Source of the DNA: Taudactylus pleione
Lineage: Eukaryota; Chordata; Amphibia; Anura; Myobatrachidae
Assembly (NCBI GenBank): GCA_031769625.1
Contig: JAUIMM010001425.1
Span: 1 to 64,000, forward strand
DNA length: 64,000 bases
Direction: 5' to 3'
Shown here: one piece after another, positions 54,106 through 64,000 of the stretch
Numbering within the stretch: the first letter of the stretch is position 1
Layout of the letters: the number at the start of each line of letters is the position of its first letter
The notes under the pieces: generated by a model
Databases searched by the model: none
What the model was told of the DNA's origin: nothing
Seen by the model: the letters and a program-made list of their open reading frames with translations, nothing else
Made by a program: the position numbers and the translations under genes

Positions 54106-55770
54106 AGCAAACACAGACAGCTCAAAATGTCACTGGATGTGTTGAAGACCAAGACCCACAAATGTGATGTGAAATGGTTTTTCTCCCATGTTGCGTTTAA
54201 GAGAAAACAGCAAATGCACGTTTTTTTGCCAAAATGCATTGAAAGCAATGGAAACACAAAAGCGCATACTTTGTGTTATCTCCTCTTGTAGCAAACACAG
54301 ACAGCTCAAAATTTCACTGGATGTGTTGTAGACCAAAACCCACAAATGTGATGTGAAATGGTTTTTCTCCCATGCTGCGTTTAAGAGAAAACAGCAAATG
54401 CAAGTTTTAGGCCAAAATGCATTGAAAGCAATGGAAATAACAAAAGCGCATACTTTGTGATATCTCCTCTTGTAGCAAACACAGACAGCTCAAAATTTCA
54501 CTGGATGTGTTGAAGACCAACACCCACAAATGTGATGTGAAATGGTTTTTCTCCCATGTTGCGTTTAAGAGAAAACAGCAAATGCTTGTTTTAGGCCAAA
54601 ATGCATTGAAAGCAATGAAAACAACAAAAGCGCATACTTTGTGATATCTCCTCTTGTAGCAAACACAGACAGCTCAAAATTTCACTGGATGTGTTGAAGA
54701 CCAAGACCCACAAATGTGATGTGAAATGGTTTTTCTCCCATGTTGCGTTTAAGAGAAAACAGCAAATGCAAGTTTTAGGCCAAAATGCATTGAAAGCAAT
54801 GGAAATAACAAAAGTTCAAACTTTGTGATATCTCCTCTTGTAGCAAACACAGACAGCTCAAAATTTCACTGGATGTGTTGAAGACCAAGACCCACAAATG
54901 TGATGTGAAATGGTTTTTCTCCCATGTTGCGTTTAAGAGAAAACAACAAATGCAAGTTTTAGGCCAAAATGCATTGAAAGCAATGGAAATAACAAAAGCG
55001 CATACTTTGTGATATCTCCTCTTGTAGCAAACACAGACAGCTCAAGATTTCACTGGATGTGTTGAAGACCAAGACCCACATATTTGATGTGAAATGGTTT
55101 TTCTCCCATGTTGCGTTTAAGAGAAAACAGCAAATGCACGTTTTAGGCCAAAATGCATTGAAAGCAATGGAAACACAAAAGCGCATACTTTGTGTTATCT
55201 CCTCTTGTAGCAAACACAGACAGCTCAAAATTTCACTGGATGTGTTGAAGACCAAAACCCACAAATGTGATGTGAAATGGTTTTTCTCCCATGTTGCGTT
55301 TAAGAGAAAACAGCAAATGCAAGTTTTAGGCCAAAATGCATTGAAAGCAATGGAAATAACAAAAGTTCAAACTTTGTGATATCTCCTCTTGTAGCAAACA
55401 CAGACAGCTCAAAATTTCACTGGATGTGTTGAAGACCAAAACCCACAAATGTGATGTGAAATGGTTTTTCTCCCATGCTGCGTTTAAGAGAAAACAGCAA
55501 ATGCAAGTTTTAGGCCAAAATGCATTGAAAGCAATGGAAATAACAATAGCGCATACTTTGTGTTATCTCCTCTTGTAGCAAACACAGACAGCTCAAAATT
55601 TCACTGGATGTGTTGAAGACCAAAACCCACAAATGTGATGTGAAATGGTTTTTCTCCCATGTTGCGTTTAAGAGAAAACAGCAAATGCACGTTTTAGGCC
55701 AAAATGCATTGAAAGCAAAGAAAACAACAAAAGCGCATACTTTGTGATATCTCCTCTTGTAGCAAACACA
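54106..55770 (+). repeat. Block T, copy 3 (distant duplicate)
   Basis: This matches 20282-21950 at a constant offset of 33824 across several private variants (TGTCAC with T-tract, CCAACACCC, AACAACAAATG, CACATAT). It is embedded among HOR blocks typical of the right half of array 2, replacing the cassette expected there. After about 55770 the two copies differ (TTGCG/CAAG versus TTGCA/CACG). Confidence 0.72.
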
Positions 55771-56136
55771 GACAGCTCAAAATTTCACTGGATGTGTTGA
55801 AGACCAAGACCCACAAATGTGATGTGAAATGGTTTTTCTCCCATGTTGCGTTTAAGAGAAAACAGCAAATGCAAGTTTTAGGCCAAAATGCATTGAAAGC
55901 AATGGAAATAACAAAAGTTCAAACTTTGTGATATCTCCTCTTGTAGCAAACACAGAAAGCTCAAAATTTCACTGGATGTGTTGAAGACCAAGACCCACAA
56001 ATGTGATGTGAAATGGTTTTTCTCACATGTTGCGTTTAAGAGAAAACAGCAAATGCAAGTTTTAGGCCAAAATGCATTGAAAGCAATGGAAATAACAAAA
56101 GCGCATACTTTGTGATATCTCCTCTTGTAGCAAACA

Positions 56137-58159
56137 CAGACAGCTCAAAATGTCACTGGATGTGTTGAAGACCAAGACCCACAAATGTGATGTGAAATGG
56201 TTTTTCTCCCATGTTGCGTTTAAGAGAAAACAGCAAATGCACGTTTTAGGTCAAAATGCATTGAAAGCAATGGAAACAACAAAAGCCCATACTTTGTGAT
56301 ATCTCCTCTTGTAGCAAACACAGACAGCTCAAAATTTCACTGGATGTGTTGAAGACCAAGACCCACAAATGTGATGTGAAATGGTTTTTCTCCCATGTTG
56401 TGTTTAAGAGAAAACAGCAAATGCACGTTTTAGGCCAAAATGCATTGAAAGCAATGGAAACACAAAAGCACATACTTTGTGTTATCTCCTCTTGTAGCAA
56501 ACACAGACAGCTCAAAATTTCACTGGATGTGTTGAAGACCAAAATCCACAAATGTGATGTGAAATGGTTTTTCTCCCATGCTGCGTTTAAGAGAAAACAG
56601 CAAATGCAAGTTTTAGGCCAAAATGCATTGAAAGCAATGGAAATAACAAAAGCGCATACTTTGTGTTATCTCCTCTTGAAGCAAACACAGACAGCTCAAA
56701 ATTTCACTGGATGTGTTGAAGACCAAAACCCACAAATGTGATGTGAAATTGTTTTTCTCCCATGCTGCGTTTAAGAGAAAACAGCAAATGCAAGTTTTAG
56801 GCCAAAATGCATTGAAAGCAATGGAAATAACAAAAGCGCATACTTTGTGATATCTCCTCTTGTAGCAAACACAGACAGCTCAAAATTTCACTGGATGTGT
56901 TGAAGACCAAGACCCACAAATGTGATGTGAAATGGTTTTTCTCCCATGTTGCGTTTAAGAGAAAACAGCAAATGCTTGTTTTAGGCCAAAATGCATTGAA
57001 AGCAATGAAAACAACAAAAGCACATTCTTTGTGATATCTCCTCTTGTAGCAAACACAGACAGCTCAAAATTTCACTGGATGTGTTGCAGACCAAGACCCA
57101 CAAATGTGATGTGAAATGGTTTTTCTCCCATGTTGCGTTTAAGAGAAAACAGCAAATGCAAGTTTTAGGCCAAAATGCATTGAAAGCAATGGAAATAACA
57201 AAAGTTCAAACTTTGTGATATCTCCTCTTGTAGCAAACACAGGCAGCTCAAAATTTCACTGGATGTGTTGAAGACCAAGACCCACAAATGTGATGTGAAA
57301 TGGTTTTTCTCCCATGTTGCGTTTAAGAGAAAACAGCAAATGCTTGTTTTAGGCCAAAATGCATTGAAAGCAATGAAAACAACAAAAGCGCATACTTTGT
57401 GATATCTCCTCTTGTAGCAAACACAGACAGCTCAAAATTTCACTGGATGTGTTGAAGACCAAGACACACAAATGTGATGTGAAATGGTTTTTCTCCCATG
57501 TTGCATTTAAGAGAAAACAGCAAATGCACGTTTTAGGCCAAAATGCATTAAAAGCAATGGAAAGAACAAAAGCGCATACTTTGTGATATCTCCTCTTGTA
57601 GCAAACACAGACAGCTCAAAATTTCACTGGATGTGTTGAAGACCAAGACCCACAAATGTGATGTGAAATGGTTTTTCTCCCATGTTGCGTTTAAGAGAAA
57701 ACAGCAAATGCAAGTTTTAGGCCAAAATGAATTGAAAGCAATGGAAATAACAAAAGTGCATACTTTGTGATATCTCCTCTTGTAGCAAACACAGACAGCT
57801 CAAAATTTCACTGGATGTGTTGAAGACCAAGACCCACAAATGTGATGTGAAATGGTTTTTCTCCCATGTTGCGTTTAAGAGAAAACAGCAAATGCTTGTT
57901 TTATGCCAAAATGCATTGAAAGCAATGAAAACAACAAAAGCGCATACTTTGTGATATCTCCTCTTGTAGCAAACACAGACAGCTCAAAATTTCACTGGAT
58001 GTGTTGAAGACCAAAACCCACAAATGTGATGTGAAATGGTTTTTCTCCCATGTTGCGTTTAAGAGAAAACAGCAAATGCACGTTTTTTTGCCAAAATGCA
58101 TTGAAAGCAATGGAAACACAAAAGCGCATACTTTGTGTTATCTCCTCTTGTAGCAAACA
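56137..58159 (+). repeat. HOR cassette C, copy 7
   Basis: This is a full 11-monomer cassette. It shares CTCTTGAAGC (about 56677), AGCACATTC (about 57020) and CACAGGCAGCTC (about 57239) with the hybrid copy at 58.9-60.9 kb. It also has TTGTG at about 56400, a CpG-loss variant. Confidence 0.83.
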
Positions 58160-58895
58160 CAGACAGCTCAAAATTTCACTGGATGTGTTGAAGACCAAGA
58201 CCCACAAATGTGATGTGAAATGGTTTTTCTCCCATGTTGCGTTTAAGAGAAAACAGCAAATGCAAGTTTTAGACCAAAATGCATTGAAAGCAATGGAAAT
58301 AACAAAAGCGCATACTTTGTGATATCTCCTCTTGTAGCAAACACAGACAGCTCAAAATTTCACTGGATGTGTTGAAGACCAAAACCCACAAATGTGATGT
58401 GAAATGGTTTTTCTCCCATGCTGCGTTTAAGAGAAAACAGCAAATGCAAGTTTTAGGCCAAAATGCATTGAAAGCAATGGAAATAACAAAAGCGCATACT
58501 TTGTGATATCTCCTCTTGTAGCAAACACAGACAGCTCAAAATTTCACTGGATGTGTTGAAGACCAAGACCCACAAATGTGATGTGAAATGGTTTTTCTCC
58601 AATTTTGCGTTTAAGAGAAAACAGCAAATGCTTGTTTTAGGCCAAAATGCATTGAAAGCAATGAAAACAACAAAAGCGCATACTTTGTGATATCTCCTCT
58701 TGTAGCAAACACAGACAGCTCAAAATTTCACTGGATGTGTTGAAGACCAAGACCCACAAATGTGATGTGAAATGGTTTTTCTCCCATGTTGCGTTTAAGA
58801 GAAAACAGCAAATGCAAGTTTTAGGCCAAAATGCATTGAAAGCAATGGAAATAACAAAAGTTCAAACTTTGTGATATCTCCTCTTGTAGCAAACA

Positions 58896-60918
58896 CAGAC
58901 AGCTCAAAATTTCACTGGATGTGTTGAAGACCAAGACCCACAAATGTGATGTGAAATGGTTTTTCTCCCATGCTGCGTTTAAGAGAAAACAGCAAATGCA
59001 AGTTTTAGGCCAAAATGCATTGAAAGCAATGGAAATAACAAAAGTGCATACTTTGTGATATCTCCTCTTGTAGCAAACACAGACAGCTCAAAATTTCACT
59101 GGATGTGTTGAAGACCAAGACCCACAATTGTGATGTGAAATGGTTTTTCTCCCATGTTGCGTTTAAGAGAAAACAGCAAATGCACGTTTTAGGCCAAAAT
59201 GCATTGAAAGCAATGGAAACACAAAAGCGCATACTTTGTGTTATCTCCTCTTGTAGCAAACACAGACAGCTCAAAATTTCACTGGATGTGTTGAAGACCA
59301 AAACCCACAAATGTGATGTGAAATGGTTTTTCTCCCATGCTGCGTTTAAGAGAAAACAGCAAATGCAAGTTTTAGGCCAAAATGCATTGAAAGCAATGGA
59401 AATAACAAAAGCGCATACTTTGTGTTATCTCCTCTTGAAGCAAACACAGACAGCTCAAAATTTCACTGGATGTGTTGAAGACCAAAACCCACAAATGTGA
59501 TGTGAAATTGTTTTTCTCCCATGCTGCGTTTAAGAGAAAACAGCAAATGCAAGTTTTAGGCCAAAATGCATTGAAAGCAATGGAAATAACAAAAGCGCAT
59601 ACTTTGTGATATCTCCTCTTGTAGCAAACACAGACAGCTCAAAATTTCACTGGATGTGTTGAAGACCAAGACCCACAAATGTGATGTGAAATGGTTTTTC
59701 TCCCATGTTGCGTTTAAGAGAAAACAGCAAATGCTTGTTTTAGGCCAAAATGCATTGAAAGCAATGAAAACAACAAAAGCACATTCTTTGTGATATCTCC
59801 TCTTGTAGCAAACACAGACAGCTCAAAATTTCACTGGATGTGTTGCAGACCAAGACCCACAAATGTGATGTGAAATGGTTTTTCTCCCATGTTGCGTTTA
59901 AGAGAAAACAGCAAATGCAAGTTTTAGGCCAAAATGCATTGAAAGCAATGGAAATAACAAAAGTTCAAACTTTGTGATATCTCCTCTTGTAGCAAACACA
60001 GGCAGCTCAAAATTTCACTGGATGTGTTGAAGACCAAGACCCACAAATGTGATGTGAAATGGTTTTTCTCCCATGTTGCATTTAAGAGAAAACAGCAAAT
60101 GCTTGTTTTAGGCCAAAATGCATTGAAAGCAATGAAAACAACAAAAGCGCATACTTTGTGATATCTCCTCTTGTAGCAAACACAGACAGCTCAAAATTTC
60201 ACTGGATGTGTTGAAGACCAAGACACACAAATGTGATGTGAAATGGTTTTTCTCCCATGTTGCATTTAAGAGAAAACAGCAAATGCACGTTTTAGGCCAA
60301 AATGCATTAAAAGCAATGGAAAGAACAAAAGCGCATACTTTGTGATATCTCCTCTTGTAGCAAACACAGACAGCTCAAAATTTCACTGGATGTGTTGAAG
60401 ACCAAGACCCACAAATGTGATGTGAAATGGTTTTTCTCCCATGTTGCGTTTAAGAGAAAACAGCAAATGCAAGTTTTAGGCCAAAATGCATTGAAAGCAA
60501 TGGAAATAACAAAAGTGCATACTTTGTGATATCTCCTCTTGTAGCAAACACAGACAGCTCAAAATTTCACTGGATGTGTTGAAGACCAAGACCCACAAAT
60601 GTGATGTGAAATGGTTTTTCTCCCATGTTGCGTTTAAGAGAAAACAGCAAATGCTTGTTTTATGCCAAAATGCATTGAAAGCAATGAAAACAACAAAAGC
60701 GCATACTTTGTGATATCTCCTCTTGTAGCAAACACAGACAGCTCAAAATTTCACTGGATGTGTTGAAGACCAAAACCCACAAATGTGATGTGAAATGGTT
60801 TTTCTCCCATGTTGCGTTTAAGAGAAAACAGCAAATGCACGTTTTTTTGCCAAAATGCATTGAAAGCAATGGAAACACAAAAGCGCATACTTTGTGTTAT
60901 CTCCTCTTGTAGCAAACA
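58896..60918 (+). repeat. Hybrid cassette: Q-type start fused to C-type end
   Basis: The first monomers are of the Q type from the linker block (CTGCG/AGTGCATAC, then CCCACAATTGTG with GGAAACAC/AGCGC). From about 59.3 kb the sequence follows cassette copy 7, sharing its private CTCTTGAAGC, AGCACATTC and CACAGGCAG variants. Total length stays 11 monomers, so the exchange was in register. The copy-7-derived part is about 2760 bp (15 monomers) from its source. Confidence 0.78.
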
Positions 60919-62021
60919 CAGACAGCTCAAAATTTCACTGGATGTGTTGAAGACCAAGACCCACAAATGTGATGTGAAATGGTTTTTCTCCCATGTTGCG
61001 TTTAAGAGAAAACAGCAAATGCAAGTTTTAGGCCAAAATGCATTGAAAGCAATGGAAATAACAAAAGCGCATACTTTGTGATATCTCCTCTTGTAGCAAA
61101 CACAGACAGCTCAAAATTTCACTGGATGTGTTGAAGACCAAGACCCACAAATGTGATGTGAAATGGTTTTTCTCCAATTTTGCGTTTAAGAGAAAACAGC
61201 AAATGCTTGTTTTAGGCCAAAATGCATTGAAAGCAATGAAAACAACAAAAGCGCATACTTTGTGATATCTCCTCTTGTAGCAAACACAGACAGCTCAAAA
61301 TTTCACTGGATGTGTTGAAGACCAAGACCCACAAATGTGATGTGAAATGGTTTTTCTCCCATGTTGCGTTTAAGAGAAAACAGCAAATGCAAGTTTTAGG
61401 CCAAAATGCATTGAAAGCAATGGAAATAACAAAAGTTCAAACTTTGTGATATCTCCTCTTGTAGCAAACACAGACAGCTCAAAATTTCACTGGATGTGTT
61501 GAAGACCAAGACCCACAAATGTGATGTGAAATGGTTTTTCTCCCATGCTGCGTTTAAGAGAAAACAGCAAATGCAAGTTTTAGGCCAAAATGCATTGAAA
61601 GCAATGGAAATAACAAAAGTGCATACTTTGTGATATCTCCTCTTGTAGCAAACACAGACAGCTCAAAATTTCACTGGATGTGTTGAAGACCAAGACCCAC
61701 AATTGTGATGTGAAATGGTTTTTCTCCCATGTTGCGTTTAAGAGAAAACAGCAAATGCACGTTTTAGGCCAAAATGCATTGAAAGCAATGGAAACACAAA
61801 AGCGCATACTTTGTGTTATCTCCTCTTGTAGCAAACACAGACAGCTCAAAATTTCACTGGATGTGTTGAAGACCAAAACCCACAAATGTGATGTGAAATG
61901 GTTTTTCTCCCATGTTGCGTTTAAGAGAAAACAGCAAATGCACGTTTTTTTGCCAAAATGCATTGAAAGCAATGGAAACACAAAAGCGCATACTTTGTGT
62001 TATCTCCTCTTGTAGCAAACA
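60919..62021 (+). repeat. Six-monomer recombinant segment between the hybrid cassette and L copy 4
   Basis: The segment begins as an L block but lacks the CCAAAACCC/CTGCG monomer normally two after the T-tract. It runs through CTCCAATTTTGCG, AGTTCAAAC, CTGCG/AGTGCATAC and CCCACAATTG, then passes straight into another T-tract monomer at about 61945 where TTATATGCC is expected. It is therefore bounded by one deletion and one back-jump in HOR phase. Confidence 0.75.
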
Positions 62022-64000
62022 CAGACAGCTCAAAATTTCACTGGATGTGTTGAAGACCAAGACCCACAAATGTGATGTGAAATGGTTTTTCTCCCATGTT
62101 GCGTTTAAGAGAAAACAGCAAATGCAAGTTTTAGGCCAAAATGCATTGAAAGCAATGGAAATAACAAAAGCGCATACTTTGTGATATCTCCTCTTGTAGC
62201 AAACACAGACAGCTCAAAATTTCACTGGATGTGTTGAAGACCAAAACCCACAAATGTGATGTGAAATGGTTTTTCTCCCATGCTGCGTTTAAGAGAAAAC
62301 AGCAAATGCAAGTTTTAGGCCAAAATGCATTGAAAGCAATGGAAATAACAAAAGCGCATACTTTGTGATATCTCCTCTTGTAGCAAACACAGACAGCTCA
62401 AAATTTCACTGGATGTGTTGAAGACCAAGACCCACAAATGTGATGTGAAATGGTTTTTCTCCAATTTTGCGTTTAAGAGAAAACAGCAAATGCTTGTTTT
62501 AGGCCAAAATGCATTGAAAGCAATGAAAACAACAAAAGCGCATACTTTGTGATATCTCCTCTTGTAGCAAACACAGACAGCTCAAAATTTCACTGGATGT
62601 GTTGAAGACCAAGACCCACAAATGTGATGTGAAATGGTTTTTCTCCCATGTTGCGTTTAAGAGAAAACAGCAAATGCAAGTTTTAGGCCAAAATGCATTG
62701 AAAGCAATGGAAATAACAAAAGTTCAAACTTTGTGATATCTCCTCTTGTAGCAAACACAGACAGCTCAAAATTTCACTGGATGTGTTGAAGACCAAGACC
62801 CACAAATGTGATGTGAAATGGTTTTTCTCCCATGCTGCGTTTAAGAGAAAACAGCAAATGCAAGTTTTAGGCCAAAATGCATTGAAAGCAATGGAAATAA
62901 CAAAAGTGCATACTTTGTGATATCTCCTCTTGTAGCAAACACAGACAGCTCAAAATTTCACTGGATGTGTTGAAGACCAAGACCCACAATTGTGATGTGA
63001 AATGGTTTTTCTCCCATGTTGCGTTTAAGAGAAAACAGCAAATGCACGTTTTAGGCCAAAATGCATTGAAAGCAATGGAAACACAAAAGCGCATACTTTG
63101 TGTTATCTCCTCTTGTAGCAAACACAGACAGCTCAAAATTTCACTGGATGTGTTGAAGACCAAAACCCACAAATGTGATGTGAAATGGTTTTTCTCCCAT
63201 GTTGCGTTTAAGAGAAAACAGCAAATGCAAGTTATATGCCAAAATGCATTGAAAGCAATGGAAATAACAAAAGCGCATACTTTGTGATATCTCGTCTTGT
63301 AGCAAACACAGACAGCTCAAAATTTCACTGGATGTGTTGAAGACCAAGACCCACAAATGTGATGTGAAATGGTTTTTCTCCCATGTTGCGTTTAAGAGAA
63401 AACAGCAAATGCAAGTTTTAGGCCAAAATGCATTGAAAGCAATGAAAACAACAAAAGCGCATACTTTGTGATATCTCCTCTTGTAGCAAACACAGACAGC
63501 TCAAAATTTCACTGGATGTGTTGAAGACCAAAACCCACAAATGTGATGTGAAATGGTTTTTCTCCCATGTTGCGTTTAAGAGAAAACAGCAAATGCAAGT
63601 TTTAGGCCAAAATGCATTGAAAGCAATGGAAATAACAAAAGCGCATACTTTGTGATATCTCCTCTTGTAGCAAACACAGACAGCTCAAAATGTCACTGGA
63701 TGTGTTGAAGACCAAGACCCACAAATGTGATGTGAAATGGTTTTTCTCCCATGTTGCGTTTAAGAGAAAACAGCAAATGCACGTTTTAGGCCAAAATGCA
63801 TTGAAAGCAATGGAAACACAAAAGCGCATACTTTGTGTTATCTCCTCTTGTAGCAAACACAGACAGCTCAAAATTTCACTGGATGTGTTGAAGACCAAGA
63901 CCCACAAATGTGATGTGAAATGGTTTTTCTCCCATGTTGCGTTTAAGAGAAAACAGCAAATGCACGTTTTAGGCCAAAATGCATTGAAATCAATGGAAAC
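62022..64000 (+). repeat. HOR linker block L, copy 4 (cut by window end)
   Basis: From the T-tract monomer at about 61945 onward the sequence is collinear with copy 1: CTCCAATTTTGCG, AGTTCAAAC, CTGCG/AGTGCATAC, CCCACAATTG (about 62989), TTATATGCC, CTCGTCTTG (about 63290), TGTCAC and TTGAAATCAATGG (about 63985). The window ends inside the TTGAAATCAATGG monomer. Confidence 0.8.

Larger units (their letters stand above)
17346..64000 (+). repeat. 184-bp satellite array with higher-order structure (array 2)
   Basis: About 254 head-to-tail monomers fill the interval, all in one orientation. The first two starts, 17346 and 17530, are 184 bp apart. The monomer runs from CAGACAGCTCAAAATTTCAC to CTCTTGTAGCAAACA and is about 38% GC. 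Most monomers differ at only a few diagnostic sites: position 16 (TTTCAC/TGTCAC), 35-46 (CCAAGACCC/CCAAAACCC/CCAAAATCC/CCAAGACAC), 78-82 (TTGCG/CTGCG/TTGCA), 104-107 (CACG/CAAG/CTTG), 111-115 (TAGGC/TATGC/TAGGT), 136-143, 149-155 and 163. Nothing foreign interrupts the array, and it runs off the right edge. No function can be read from sequence; a centromeric or heterochromatic satellite is the natural inference. Confidence 0.97.

Noticed and set aside
56346..56741. Plus-strand ORF of 131 residues, and many 90-111-residue relatives across array 2
   Set aside because: The ORFs recur with each monomer and on both strands at once. They extend past one monomer only where the 183-bp variant changes frame. 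Length is set by repeat phase, and no known domain is visible.
61580..61981. 133-residue minus-strand ORF with a Cys/Phe-rich sequence
   Set aside because: It is the complement of two and a bit satellite monomers and lengthens only because of the hybrid monomer junction. It is not a membrane or zinc-binding protein.
17346..64000. CRISPR-like array of regular repeats
   Set aside because: There are no short direct repeats separated by unique spacers. The whole 184-bp unit is conserved, and no cas genes are present.
17346..64000. Pol III promoter or tRNA/5S-derived satellite
   Set aside because: I found no convincing box B (GGTTCGANNCC) or 5S internal control region in the monomer on either strand, and no tRNA-like fold.
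1..64000. Telomeric repeats
   Set aside because: No tandem TTAGGG or related telomere motif was seen. TTAGGC in the 184-bp monomer is a single non-tandem occurrence per unit.
17346..64000. Octamer-like motif in AGCAAATGCA as a regulatory element
   Set aside because: It matches the ATGCAAAT/ATTTGCAT octamer only partly and repeats simply because the monomer does.

Overview
The window is entirely tandemly repeated (satellite) DNA. I see no credible protein-coding gene, RNA gene, promoter or transposable element. Nothing looks bacterial: there are no ribosome-binding-site/ORF pairs and no operon-like layout. The architecture (kilobases of AT-rich minisatellite abutting a ~184-bp, nucleosome-scale satellite with higher-order structure, plus C-to-T and G-to-A variation at CpG sites) fits eukaryotic constitutive heterochromatin, such as pericentromeric, centromeric or subtelomeric DNA. 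An animal with CpG methylation is my best guess. The species cannot be named from the sequence.

Region 1 (1-17345) is a degenerate, AT-rich array with a basic unit of 29 bp and recurrent 37-, 26- and 24-bp length variants, all in one orientation. On the + strand G greatly exceeds C. The array has been reshuffled by long internal duplications: about 2.4 kb copied 7.2 kb away, about 1.1 kb copied 2.6 kb away, about 1.4 kb copied 3.2 kb away, about 1.05 kb copied 2.8 kb away, and a fresh 236-bp local duplication. The many long minus-strand ORFs here are composition artefacts. The repeat lacks stops in all three minus frames, and because 29 is not a multiple of 3 every frame spells the same 29-residue peptide.

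At 17345/17346 the array switches, within one base and with no unique spacer, to an unrelated satellite.

Region 2 (17346-64000) holds about 254 head-to-tail monomers of 184 bp (about 38% GC by hand count of one consensus), with no inversions and no foreign insertions. Monomers fall into recognisable subtypes defined by linked variants. The subtypes recur in fixed serial order, giving an irregular higher-order repeat (HOR) system. An 11-monomer cassette is present seven times in full or nearly so, plus one hybrid. A linker block of about 18 monomers occurs in two full copies, one rearranged copy, one copy cut by the window end, and one internally deleted copy. Spacing between cassettes is always close to a whole number of monomers (about 16, 20, 27, 29, 40 or 42), as expected from unequal exchange in register. 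Several exchange points can be located to a single monomer.

No genes work together here. The biology is that of satellite evolution: homogenisation, unequal crossover, and possibly a centromeric or heterochromatic role, which is inference only.
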